In this document: positions 19,901-27,298 of the stretch, piece by piece | How positions within the stretch are numbered: the stretch's first letter is position 1 | How the letters are laid out: each line of letters starts with the position of its first letter | NCBI RefSeq assembly: GCF_002056795.1 | Contig: NZ_CP020104.1 | Span: 4,845,501 to 4,909,500, forward strand | DNA from: Spirosoma aerolatum | GTDB taxonomy: Bacteria; Bacteroidota; Bacteroidia; Cytophagales; Spirosomataceae | Length of the DNA: 64,000 bases | Direction: 5' to 3' | The notes under the pieces: generated by a model | The model's input: only the letters and a program-made list of their open reading frames with translations | Told to the model about the DNA's origin: nothing | Database searches by the model: none | Made by a program: the position numbers and the translations under genes

Positions 19901-20020
19901 CTGACCTTATATGTGGTGCCGGTTATCTATACCTACATGACCCGACGGAAAGATGTGAAACCGGTTGAGCCCCAAGCTGGCGACACACCAAAACCAGCTC
20001 AGCAGAAAGTACACGCATAA
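16907..20020 (+). CDS. RND efflux pump inner-membrane subunit, HAE1 (AcrB-like)
   Basis: Hydrophobe/amphiphile exporter of 1037 residues, the standard length, with the two-fold arrangement of one helix, a large periplasmic domain and five helices. GLVVDDGIVVTEN near residue 400 carries the paired aspartates of the proton relay. The N-terminus MSLPELSLNRPVFAMVMSIV and REYPAIDPP are typical. It exports drugs, lipids or other amphiphiles from the periplasm and membrane using the proton gradient, together with the adaptor upstream and a TolC-type channel. A strong hairpin terminator follows at 20051-20107, closing the two-gene unit. Confidence 0.95.
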   Translation: MSLPELSLNRPVFAMVMSIVIVLFGIIGFTFLGVREYPAIDPPVISVRTNYTGANPEIIESQITEPIEKSLNSIEGIRTISSNSALGASTITVEFNLDANLEQAANDVRDKVAQAQRQLPQDVDAPPVVTKADANSDPIIFMNVQSTTRSATQLSDYAENVLQERLQTIPGVSQANIYGLKRQAMRLWIDPIKLSAYRLTSQDIQTALTAQNVELPGGKVYGNNTELTVKAVGRLTSEDDFNNLILRQTSNQIIRFKDVGYATLGAENEETSSKQNGTVGVILALIPQPGANYVNIADEFYKRFDQLKKDLPPDIIVYVGTDRSIFIRRAIEEVGETLLISFVLVVLVIYLFFRDWLIAFRPLIDIPVSLIGAFFIMYVADFSINVLTLLGIVLATGLVVDDGIVVTENIFKKIEDGMDTETAAREGSNEIFFAVISTSITLAIVFLPIIFLQGFVGRLFREFGIVVAGAVLISAFVSLTLTPVLSVKLTSKNHGRSWFYRKTEPFFEWLDESYRDSLTGFMKKRGWAFVMIAVCLLLIFGVGSQLKSELAPLEDRGRTRIAITSPEGTSFEVQSAITDKVLQFVLDSIPENKLAFSVVAPGFSGAGAVNSSFVMVNMVDAADRKRSQQDIVDYLTKNLRKFSEARMFATQDQTIQVGRQGGGLPVQFVIQNLNFEKLREKLPAFLDEVQKDPTFLNSDVDLKFNKPELNITIEREKATNLGVSVQDVAQTLQLALSNRRLAYFLMNGKQYQVIGQVDRHDRDEPVDLASFYVRSNQGQLIQLDNLVKFQEVSSPPQVYHYNRFKSATVSAGLAPGKTIGDGVEAMRAIAARTLDDTFQTALSGPSRDYAESSSNTLFAFGLALVLIYLVLAAQFDSFIDPFIIMMTVPLALAGAVFSLWMFNQTLNIFSQIGIIMLVGLVTKNGILIVEFANEQRLLGKNKFEAAAESAALRLRPILMTTLVAAFGALPLAMALGSASKSRVPLGIVIVGGLLFSLVLTLYVVPVIYTYMTRRKDVKPVEPQAGDTPKPAQQKVHA

Positions 20021-20050
20021 CGCACAAAAGAGTCTACAAGCTAACTAACC

Positions 20051-20107
20051 ATAAAAAGAAAGAGGGTAGAATCTGAGAAAGTCAGGTCCTACCCTCTTTC
20101 TTTTTAT
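20051..20107 (+). terminator. intrinsic terminator after RND operon
   Basis: Arms 20051-20069 and 20089-20107 are perfect 19-bp reverse complements (arm ATAAAAAGAAAGAGGGTAG). The outer part of the stem supplies an A-run and a T-run, so it can act in both directions. Confidence 0.85.
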
Positions 20108-20212
20108 AGATTATCCGTTCAATTAGCACCGGAAAGGTTATAAACAGCCACATTTATACTTCTTTCTTTTTAGGCCATCCTTCACCAACCCTGGCCTCCT
20201 CGGATAAAACAA

Positions 20213-21394
20213 ATGAAATCGCTCCTACCCTTTTTGCTGGTAATGCTGGTAAGCACAGCATTTGCGCAATCGTCCATCAATGTTGATAAAGAGTTTACGT
20301 TTGCCGCCCAGCAATATCAGGGCATGCTAAAAAGCCATCCTGATACGACTAAATTCCCGCAGTCGACCAAACCTGATGGTTCACCCGATGATCGGAAATC
20401 AGACTGGTGGTGTAGTGGCTTCTTTGGCGGTTCGCTCTGGCATATCTACGAACGGACGAAAGCGCCCATGTGGAAAGAAGCGGCCAACAAATGGACGATG
20501 GCCGTAGCCAAGGAACAATACAATACGGGCACACACGATCTGGGTTTTATGATTTACTGCCCATTTGGGAATGGTTATCGACTGACTAAGAACGAGACTT
20601 ACCCGCCCATCATGCTCACCGGTGCCAAATCGCTATCGACTCGGTTCAATCCTAAAGTAGGCGTGATTAAGTCCTGGAATAAATTTCAGAATTACGACTA
20701 CCCGGTTATAATCGACAACATGATGAATCTGGAGTTCTTGTTCTGGGCCGCCAAGCGGTCGGGCAATAAGGAGTTTTATAACATCTGCGTTACCCATGCC
20801 GACAATACTATCAAGAACCATTACCGCCCCGATTACAGCAGCTACCACGTTGTTTGCTATAATCCTGATGGAACAGTGGCTGCTAGGAAAACCGCACAGG
20901 GTTATGCCGACAATTCGGCCTGGGCACGTGGGCAAGCCTGGGGGTTGTACGGCTTTACGGTCATGTACCGCGAAACTAACGATAAAAAGTACCTGGACTT
21001 TGCCCGGCACATTGCTGATTTCTACCTGAATCATCCGAACCTACCGGCCGACAAGATTCCGTATTGGGATTTCAATGCGCCGAATATTCCGAATGAAGAG
21101 CGGGATGCGTCGGCTGCAGCCATTACCGCTTCTGCCCTGCTTGAACTATGCACGTATGGTGGCCCTTCGGCCAAAACCTATTATCAGGCAGCAGTGAAGA
21201 TGTTGGAAAGCCTGTCGAGCCCGGCGTATAAAGCCAATTTGGGAGAGAACAACCATTTCATTCTGAAACACAGCGTTGGCCACAAACCAGCCAAGAGCGA
21301 AGTCGATACCCCAATTATTTATGCGGACTACTACTATCTGGAAGCGTTACTCCGCTACGATGCGTTGTCTAAAAAGCCCGGATTTAAACGGTAG
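20213..21394 (+). CDS. secreted GH88 unsaturated glucuronyl hydrolase
   Basis: A 393-residue enzyme with signal peptide (residues 1-19, ending AFAQ). It has the (alpha/alpha)6 GH88 fold; GTHDLGFMIYCPFGNGY (about 106-122) and IIDNMMNLEFLFW (about 165-177) carry the two aspartates used by unsaturated glucuronyl hydrolases. SAWARGQAWGLYGF is another family hallmark. It would remove 4,5-unsaturated glucuronic acid from oligosaccharides made by polysaccharide lyases from glycosaminoglycans or plant and algal gums. It stands alone between two terminator-like hairpins. It is a true GH88, whereas the enzyme at 4.7 kb is closer to GH105. Confidence 0.92.
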   Translation: MKSLLPFLLVMLVSTAFAQSSINVDKEFTFAAQQYQGMLKSHPDTTKFPQSTKPDGSPDDRKSDWWCSGFFGGSLWHIYERTKAPMWKEAANKWTMAVAKEQYNTGTHDLGFMIYCPFGNGYRLTKNETYPPIMLTGAKSLSTRFNPKVGVIKSWNKFQNYDYPVIIDNMMNLEFLFWAAKRSGNKEFYNICVTHADNTIKNHYRPDYSSYHVVCYNPDGTVAARKTAQGYADNSAWARGQAWGLYGFTVMYRETNDKKYLDFARHIADFYLNHPNLPADKIPYWDFNAPNIPNEERDASAAAITASALLELCTYGGPSAKTYYQAAVKMLESLSSPAYKANLGENNHFILKHSVGHKPAKSEVDTPIIYADYYYLEALLRYDALSKKPGFKR

Positions 21395-21400
21395 TTTAAG

Positions 21401-21479
21401 GGTTACAGGATTCGGTTTATAACGAACTAATGCACCATTGCTTTCGTGTCAGCTAACCGTAAACCGAATCCTGTAAACC
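21401..21479. repeat. inverted repeat made of two dispersed-element copies
   Basis: Arms 21401-21419 and 21460-21479 are complementary over 19 bp with a one-base indel, with a 40-nt loop. Each arm contains CAGGATTCGGTTTA, and the right arm read on the minus strand extends the match to the 16.8-kb copy through CAGGATTCGGTTTACGGT and AGCTGA. It lies between the convergent ends of the GH88 and SGNH-like genes. Confidence 0.85.
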
Positions 21480-21484
21480 ACAAC

Positions 21485-22189
21485 TTATTCTTCCCGCTTG
21501 ATTGACTGAACGGTGACAATCGTTGGAGCAGATAAGTAAAAATCGAATAGCGAACGGCCCAGTATCTCATGGCTAATGGCATTCAGATGGTCGTCATCAC
21601 CATTAACAAAATATTCTTCTTTAGGACGAATCACTGAATCAGTATCAAAAACGCTGAACAATTGGTCATCAGCTTCATCAAGTACAATAGCCCGGCTCCG
21701 TTGTTGTAACCACTGATCAACTCGGTTCAGATGCGGAAATGGAGTCAGCAGCAGAACATTATGCCGAAAAGGCTTTAACTTCTTCAACAAGGAGGAGAAT
21801 ATAAGTGATCGCTTAGGCCGCACAAACGATAACAGGCCATCGCGAACTGAGGTCAAACAATTCTTCAAAGCTGAACCTTCCGCCTGTTTGGATCGCACAG
21901 AAGAATAAGGCAATATGGGTGTAGCTAGTGTGTCAGAGCAGCCCAACTGCCTACCAGTCGGCTGAAGTAACGATGCATCTAATTGTACAACAATCAGATC
22001 GTAGCGGTTGAGAGGCAATTGCGATAACGTAGCTACAATCTGCGGAATGGTCAGATGGGCATAAGCTTCAACAGATACCGTTTGACCAGCCCGGCTGATT
22101 TGCCGGATAAAATGACCGATATAATTTAACTTTCCTCCTGGCAAGCCATACCCATACGTATGTTCATCGCCAATAACCAGCACGTTCAT
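21485..22189 (-). CDS. SGNH-like protein lacking the nucleophile serine
   Basis: A 234-residue cytoplasmic-type protein. The N-terminus VLVIGDEHTYGYGLPGG aligns with block I of SGNH/GDSL hydrolases (GDSxTxG), but the catalytic serine position is glutamate (residue 9). The block III strand is IVVQLDASL where an asparagine is normal. The distal Asp-His pair is kept in NGDDDHLNAISH (His201). It may therefore be a non-hydrolytic member that binds rather than cuts, or one with a different mechanism. It has no signal peptide and no operon partner; the start is 300 bp from the divergent sigma factor gene. Confidence 0.7.
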   Translation of the reverse strand: MNVLVIGDEHTYGYGLPGGKLNYIGHFIRQISRAGQTVSVEAYAHLTIPQIVATLSQLPLNRYDLIVVQLDASLLQPTGRQLGCSDTLATPILPYSSVRSKQAEGSALKNCLTSVRDGLLSFVRPKRSLIFSSLLKKLKPFRHNVLLLTPFPHLNRVDQWLQQRSRAIVLDEADDQLFSVFDTDSVIRPKEEYFVNGDDDHLNAISHEILGRSLFDFYLSAPTIVTVQSIKREE

Positions 22190-22495
22190 TCGGGGATGTC
22201 AATAGGCTGAATAAACCCATTTCCTATCGTTACGTTATCGACCCATGAACTGTGGCAAAAAATAGAAATTAATTATCAACTTAAACAATAATTGCAACGT
22301 TATACGGTTGAGGAGCGTAGTTGTAAATAATCGTCTTTTACGGGTTCGATTGATACATATGATTTAATATTGCATTCAGATTTCTCCTTGATTATCAGCA
22401 GGGTGCATAAACAATCTGGCGAATCAATACAACCTATATAAATTGAATGAATTAAGTATTTACAATCAGGGCGTTTACGTAAATCTGACAGAACT

Positions 22496-23104
22496 TTGTT
22501 TTTTCGCAAATCATCTTCGTTCTCCGAAAATGACCTGCTTAGTGTCATAAGGGCTTGTCGTACCAACGACCCTCGTGCCCAACGGACGCTGTTCAAGCAG
22601 TTTTTTGGGTACGCCAAAAGCATCTGTCTACGGTATACCTCTAATGTGGAAGAGGCCGAAGATGTCCTGAATGAGGGCTTTCTCAAAGCCTTTCAGCATC
22701 TGGATAGTTACGACGAAACCTTACCGTTCAAAGCCTGGCTACGTACTATTCTGGTCAATACGGCCATCAGTCACTACCGAAAAAATCATCGTTTTGATCA
22801 GCACACTTCGCTGGAAACCGGCGAGCATGTAGCGTTTGACGAAAACGTGGTCGATCAGATTGCAGCCGAAGAAATCCTGGCACTAGTTCAACAATTAACC
22901 CCTACCTACCGTACTGTATTTATGATGCATGTGGTGGATGGCTATAGCTTACACGAGATTGCAGGAATATTAAACCATAATGAAGCGACGGTGCGCTCCA
23001 ATTATGCACGCGCCCGACAAAAGTTACAACTACTCATCAAACAAGCGTATCCTTTTTACGAAAAGGCTGGCCCTGGGGCTGGTTTTCCCTATCATGAGCA
23101 CTGA
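22496..23104 (+). CDS. ECF-type RNA polymerase sigma factor
   Basis: A 202-residue sigma-70 family factor with region 2 (LFKQFFGYAKSICLRYTS, AEDVLNEGFLKAF) and region 4 (YRTVFMMHVVDGYSLHEIAG, NEATVRSNYARARQ). The in-frame stop at 22448 and the lack of any ATG before region 2 leave TTG 22496 as the best start. The gene's end overlaps the start of the next gene by 11 bp, indicating translational coupling with a membrane partner that probably acts as its anti-sigma factor. The 300 bp upstream hold no gene. The long minus-strand open frame across this gene is a shadow. Confidence 0.88.
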   Translation: MFFRKSSSFSENDLLSVIRACRTNDPRAQRTLFKQFFGYAKSICLRYTSNVEEAEDVLNEGFLKAFQHLDSYDETLPFKAWLRTILVNTAISHYRKNHRFDQHTSLETGEHVAFDENVVDQIAAEEILALVQQLTPTYRTVFMMHVVDGYSLHEIAGILNHNEATVRSNYARARQKLQLLIKQAYPFYEKAGPGAGFPYHEH

Positions 23105-24803
23105 CCGATTTTCCGATATTATCCGGCGAAAACTGGAAAGTATTCGGCCGGAATTTACTGAAAAAGACTGGGCCCGAATGCAGGCAACGCTGCATCAGGC
23201 GGGTCCTCCTCAGGCCAGTCCGACGGAGACTGGTAAGCCCTTTAGCGGGGGCGCCTGGACAGGCCAGCCCTGGCTACTGGCGGCAGCCAGTGTCAGTACA
23301 GCCTTGCTAATCGTCTACAGCGTCTGGCAACGGACTGAAATCAACCACCTGCGTGAAACCATTGGGCAACTGAAGAAGCAGCCTGCTTCCAATCAGATTG
23401 CCCCTAAATCTGTTGAGAGAGATCGTCCTGTCGCGTCGCAGGCCGAAGGAACCCATCAGCCATCGCAACGGCATGAGTCACTGACTACGCCTGCCCCGAA
23501 AGAGGAGTTGGTCACTCGTCACGATACGGTCTACATTACCCGGTATATAACGGCTCCGGCACAACCACGTCTGGCCCCCATGCGTGATCGGGTCAAACAG
23601 CCAACCGAAACACCTCCTGAACAACGATACGCCACGGCTAGTCGCGCACCCTCTCCAGGCAGCCCATCGCGTCAGGAACGTAACCTAAACAAGAACCTTA
23701 AAACCAGTCCTTATGGTGTTTTCTCTACTCCTTTAACGAATGACAGTACCTCTAATACGCCTAATCAGCCCCCTATCAATCATGAATCATCGGCTCCTGC
23801 TGGTCTGAACCAACCCGACGAGCGTCTGTCAAGCGGTCGGGATCGGGGCATCAATGCCCGCGGAGGCAACCCACGAAATGCTTTATCCGGTACAAAGGAG
23901 AGTTATTCAGGAACTACAGATAATGGTTCGGTCAATTCGTCGTCTAAGCCTCTTAATTCCGTTGTCGATAATCAGGGAGCAGTAGCTGTAAATGAGCCGC
24001 AGTCTACAGAGATCGAACGCACTCAAATTGCTCCAACGGGCAACTATGAGCTGTTGGCAGGCCGTCCGCTATCGACCGAAAACGCAAACTGGAATGCACT
24101 GCTTGCGCAACGTGCCCGACGGATGCGTCCTGCCCGGACCACTGTGGTTACTGGCCCGACTCAAGCCCCCGAAAGCCAACGGGTCGAACCGGCCATTGCC
24201 AAATTCCGGGCGGGTATAGGCGGAGAAGTCAGTGCTCACCTTTGGAGCGCTGGTGCGTTTGCCGAAATGCCTATTGGCAAAAACGTTATGGTTGGGGTTG
24301 GGCTAAGCCGAGCTGTCTATCTGGGAGGTACATTCCTGACAGCCTACGATTTTGACGTCCGTACCCGTCGGAACTTCAAGCAGGAATTTGGGCGTCAGCT
24401 TCCCCCAACGGTCAACTTCGATAGTGATGTTCTCGATATCGACACACGGGTCATTCGCATGCAGATTCCGATTACGCTAGGCTATCGAGTTCCTTTATCC
24501 CGGTCGCTTACGTTCCAGCCTACGATGGGTACATTTATGAATCTGAGCAGCAAAGAGAAAGTTACCTATTACTACCGGGGTCCGCAACGAGGCTTCAACC
24601 AGATTGATTTCAGTACCGATTGTGGAACGGATTTATTTAGTGGATTCACCTTCAGTACAGGTCTTGAGTGGCAACATAAGGAGTGGGTACTGCAAGGCAT
24701 ACCTACCCTTACGCTACCGACCTCGGTGGCTATCTTGCCGGGGCCAAGCTGGGAGAATAATACGACCGTTGGCCTGCGCGTCCGGTTGATGCATCAGTTT
24801 TAG
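23094..24803 (+). CDS. sigma-factor-coupled membrane protein with C-terminal outer-membrane-barrel-like domain
   Basis: A 569-residue protein from ATG 23094, which overlaps the sigma factor stop codon region. Residues 1-58 are cytoplasmic and begin like Bacteroidota anti-sigma or sigma-linked proteins (DIIRRKLESIRPEFTEKDW). One transmembrane helix lies at 60-78, followed by a short coil and about 280 low-complexity residues rich in Pro, Ser, Asn and Gln. Residues about 385-569 are amphipathic beta strands with a final aromatic residue (RLRVRLMHQF), as in PorT-like or OMP_b-brl outer-membrane barrels. Such a protein could span the periplasm from inner to outer membrane and signal to the sigma factor. 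That role is inferred from coupling and architecture. Confidence 0.78.
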   Translation: MSTDRFSDIIRRKLESIRPEFTEKDWARMQATLHQAGPPQASPTETGKPFSGGAWTGQPWLLAAASVSTALLIVYSVWQRTEINHLRETIGQLKKQPASNQIAPKSVERDRPVASQAEGTHQPSQRHESLTTPAPKEELVTRHDTVYITRYITAPAQPRLAPMRDRVKQPTETPPEQRYATASRAPSPGSPSRQERNLNKNLKTSPYGVFSTPLTNDSTSNTPNQPPINHESSAPAGLNQPDERLSSGRDRGINARGGNPRNALSGTKESYSGTTDNGSVNSSSKPLNSVVDNQGAVAVNEPQSTEIERTQIAPTGNYELLAGRPLSTENANWNALLAQRARRMRPARTTVVTGPTQAPESQRVEPAIAKFRAGIGGEVSAHLWSAGAFAEMPIGKNVMVGVGLSRAVYLGGTFLTAYDFDVRTRRNFKQEFGRQLPPTVNFDSDVLDIDTRVIRMQIPITLGYRVPLSRSLTFQPTMGTFMNLSSKEKVTYYYRGPQRGFNQIDFSTDCGTDLFSGFTFSTGLEWQHKEWVLQGIPTLTLPTSVAILPGPSWENNTTVGLRVRLMHQF

Positions 24804-24820
24804 CAGTTATTGCCCGCTTT

Positions 24821-24851
24821 ACATCCCGAAAACGTAAAGTTTTCGGGATGT
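24821..24851. terminator. bidirectional intrinsic terminator
   Basis: Perfect 13-bp stem ACATCCCGAAAAC / GTTTTCGGGATGT with a GTAAA loop, followed by TCTGTTTT. It separates the convergent sigma-partner and sorbosone-dehydrogenase-like genes. Confidence 0.9.
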
Positions 24852-24868
24852 TCTGTTTTAAGCCTTCT

Positions 24869-26185
24869 TTACTTCGCAGCAGAAACCCGCCAGATTCGCC
24901 CACTGGCATCATCGGCCACAAGCAGCGCCCCATCCATAAGCACAGCAACGCCAACAGGTCGCCCATAGGCTTCGTTGTCATTTCCCGTCAGAAACCCGGT
25001 TAAAAAGTCTTCCGGTTCACCAGGCTTTCCATGTTGGAAGGGTACAAAAACAACTTTATACCCGGCAAGTTGTGAGCGGTTCCATGAACCATGCTGGCCA
25101 ATAAATGCTCCATTCTGATAATGCGTCGGGAACTGTGTTTTGTCGTAAAAAGCTAAACCGAGGGAGGCCGTATGCGAGCCCAGTGGCACATCAGGTACGA
25201 TCGTCTTTTTTACTAAGTCGGGCCGTTCTCCTTTCCGACGCGGATCCTCATGCTGGCCAAAATAGGCATAAGGCCAGCCATAAAAAGAACCTTCTTTCAC
25301 ACCGGTCAGGTAATCTGGCACCAGATCATCGCCCAGTTCATCACGCTCGTTGACGGCCGTATACAACACCTTAGTTGTTGGCTCCCAGTCCATACCGACC
25401 GGATTTCGTAAACCAGCCGCAAAAATGCGTTCGCCCGTACCATCGGGGTTTATTTCCAGAATATTAGCCCTGCGAATTTCATTTTCAGGACCGTGTTCAC
25501 CCACGTTGCTCCCTGACCCGACGGAGATATAGATTTTCTTCCCATCAGGGCTAGCCAGCAGATTCCGCGTCCAGTGATTGTTGTAGCCGCCAGCCGGTAA
25601 ATCCACAATTTTCTTCCCAGGTGTTTTCATCGCTGTCTGGCCTGCTTTGTAGTCGTAGCGAAATAGACCATCCGTGTTGGCCACGTAAAAAGAATTACCC
25701 AGTACCAGCAACCCAAACGGCTGATTCAACCCTGTCAGAAAAGTTTCTTTCAAATCTGGTTTACCATCCTTGTTTGTATCCCGAAAGAGCGTAATTCGGT
25801 TGGCGCTGGTGCCCGTTTCCTGCGATTTAGCCTTACCAGAAACAGCATTAACCACCTTTGTTTTCAAACTGGCAGGCTCAGTATTCGCTTCAGCAACAAA
25901 GATATCACCATTGGGAGCTTCATACATCCAACGAGGGCTTTTCAGATCACGGGCAAATTCAGTTACGGTAAAGCCAGCAGGTGCTTTTGGCGTTTTGCCT
26001 TCCGGCCAGCCGATCACGTTACTAAATTTGGTTGACGATTTAGTAGCATACGGAGCGGGCAGATCAATTGTGGTATCGATCATGGCTACTGAGTCGCTGC
26101 CCTGATCGGCATTTTTCTTCTGATTACAGGCCAGAAAAGCGGCTGACAGGACAGCCGTAGTGAAGAGATAAGGTATGCTTTTCAT
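24869..26185 (-). CDS. PQQ-dependent sugar (L-sorbosone-like) dehydrogenase, lipoprotein
   Basis: A 438-residue protein exported as a lipoprotein: the signal peptide ends in the lipobox AAFLAC with Cys20. The mature part is a six-bladed beta-propeller of the glucose/sorbosone dehydrogenase group, with KIYISVGSGSNVGEHGPENE, IFAAGLRNPVGMDWEP and GSFYGWPYAYFGQHEDP as family landmarks. Relatives oxidise aldoses with pyrroloquinoline quinone in the periplasm; PQQ use and the substrate are not proven by the sequence. The two genes downstream on the same strand (a small secreted protein and a GNAT acetyltransferase) are transcribed towards it, not after it. Confidence 0.88.
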   Translation of the reverse strand: MKSIPYLFTTAVLSAAFLACNQKKNADQGSDSVAMIDTTIDLPAPYATKSSTKFSNVIGWPEGKTPKAPAGFTVTEFARDLKSPRWMYEAPNGDIFVAEANTEPASLKTKVVNAVSGKAKSQETGTSANRITLFRDTNKDGKPDLKETFLTGLNQPFGLLVLGNSFYVANTDGLFRYDYKAGQTAMKTPGKKIVDLPAGGYNNHWTRNLLASPDGKKIYISVGSGSNVGEHGPENEIRRANILEINPDGTGERIFAAGLRNPVGMDWEPTTKVLYTAVNERDELGDDLVPDYLTGVKEGSFYGWPYAYFGQHEDPRRKGERPDLVKKTIVPDVPLGSHTASLGLAFYDKTQFPTHYQNGAFIGQHGSWNRSQLAGYKVVFVPFQHGKPGEPEDFLTGFLTGNDNEAYGRPVGVAVLMDGALLVADDASGRIWRVSAAK

Positions 26186-26253
26186 CGTTGAATTGAGTCA
26201 ATATGTAGCTTACTGCATCTGACTCAACTCCCGAATCAATCATTTGGTTACGC

Positions 26254-26610
26254 CTAATCCTTTTTTGCGGTCAGCGTCGATCCCTCTATAGCCATCGAAA
26301 AACCCGTCACGGCTTTGGTGGCCGCATCCCGAATGAAGGTAATTACTGAGCCATACGAACTCGTTGACTTAAACGTATCGGCTTTGTCCTGCTTCAATAA
26401 CTTATTTTTACCGTAGCTGTCGGCCTCACCATACAATTCCCCTTTATCAGCCGTCACCGTAAATTTCTGAATGGGGCTCCCACTTTCGAAGGTGTACGAG
26501 CCTGTATATGTTTTGAGAGCGGCTGAATCGGCAACCGTAGTTTGTGCATTTGACGGAGTAGCCAGAGCAACCAGGGCTATTCCTATCAGAAGTGTTAAAA
26601 TCGTTTTCAT
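26254..26610 (-). CDS. small secreted protein, DUF3471-like
   Basis: A 118-residue protein with a signal peptide (residues 1-22, ending SNAQ). The mature 96 residues follow the pattern of the small beta-barrel DUF3471 domain often found after beta-lactamase-like or peptidase domains: YTGSYTFESGSPIQKFTV, then GELYGEADSYGKNKLL and a final VTGFSMAIEGSTLTAKKD. Here it is free-standing. It probably binds a ligand or partner at the cell surface; nothing more specific can be said. It lies 26 bp downstream of the GNAT gene. Confidence 0.72.
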   Translation of the reverse strand: MKTILTLLIGIALVALATPSNAQTTVADSAALKTYTGSYTFESGSPIQKFTVTADKGELYGEADSYGKNKLLKQDKADTFKSTSSYGSVITFIRDAATKAVTGFSMAIEGSTLTAKKD

Positions 26611-26636
26611 AAATCAGTTAGGCGTTAGGCGATGAT

Positions 26637-27068
26637 TTATAGCAAGGTACGCGAAAATTTGGCATATGGAATGGCTCCCTTGTAAAACACATCACTGACA
26701 GCCTCCATCCCGAAACGTCGGTAAAAGTCAGCCGCATCCAGGCGGGCATCGCACCAGAGTGTGGAAGCCCCTAACCGACGAGCCTCATCAATAACCTGAT
26801 TCAGCAATTGGGTACCAATTCCGCGTCGTTGGTAGTCGGACCGAGCGGCAAACTTTCGGAAACGGGCCATATTCCCGTCAACGAACAGGGAAATCACAGC
26901 TAGCAATTCATCCGCTCGAAAGGCACCAAAGTGGTATCCTTCGGAATCATTTTCTACTTTCACATACTCAAACGGTTTATCGGGCCAGAGCACCGCATGG
27001 CGAAGTGGGTAGGTTTGTTCGGGCGTTATCAAACGAATCGTAATTGTGGGAGGCAGTGAGTCGGCCAT
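26637..27068 (-). CDS. GNAT family N-acetyltransferase
   Basis: About 143 residues from ATG 27068; ATG 27101 would add 11. It has the GNAT fold, with the acetyl-CoA-binding motif RGIGTQLLNQVIDEARRLG (motif A, Q/RxxGxG/A) and the C-terminal FYRRFGMEAVSD. The N-terminal PEQTYPLRHAVLWPDKP is typical of a small ElaA-like group. The substrate is unknown; it is likely a small amine or protein amino group. Confidence 0.85.
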   Translation of the reverse strand: MADSLPPTITIRLITPEQTYPLRHAVLWPDKPFEYVKVENDSEGYHFGAFRADELLAVISLFVDGNMARFRKFAARSDYQRRGIGTQLLNQVIDEARRLGASTLWCDARLDAADFYRRFGMEAVSDVFYKGAIPYAKFSRTLL

Positions 27069-27298
27069 AGGGCTGTTGGTCAATATCAACCATTTCTGCA
27101 AACATAATAGGATCGTTTTGAAATCCCCGGCGAGTATTTGTATCGCAATCTTTACTATTAGTTTAGCGTAATCATACTACACCAGCTTACTGCCTTGTCT
27201 CTGCTGGCGGGCAAAACGGGTAGAATTTTCTACCAGCATTCATTTACTGATAAGCGAGCATTCGAATCAATACATACGCATTATTTTCCCTGAATAGA

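Noticed and set aside
10359..20020. One combined efflux island from the ABC operon to the RND pump
   Set aside because: The units are on different strands, separated by a TetR gene and 0.66 kb of AT-rich sequence; shared regulation is not supported by any common site seen.
4721..21394. Polysaccharide utilisation locus joining the GH105 and GH88 genes
   Set aside because: They are 13 kb apart, on opposite strands, without SusCD, lyases or a regulator beside them; only a loose functional relation is likely.
22300..22686. 128-residue minus-strand open frame upstream of and across the sigma factor gene
   Set aside because: Its first half is the reverse of the sigma factor's region 2, and the rest has no recognisable features; the sigma factor explains the sequence better.
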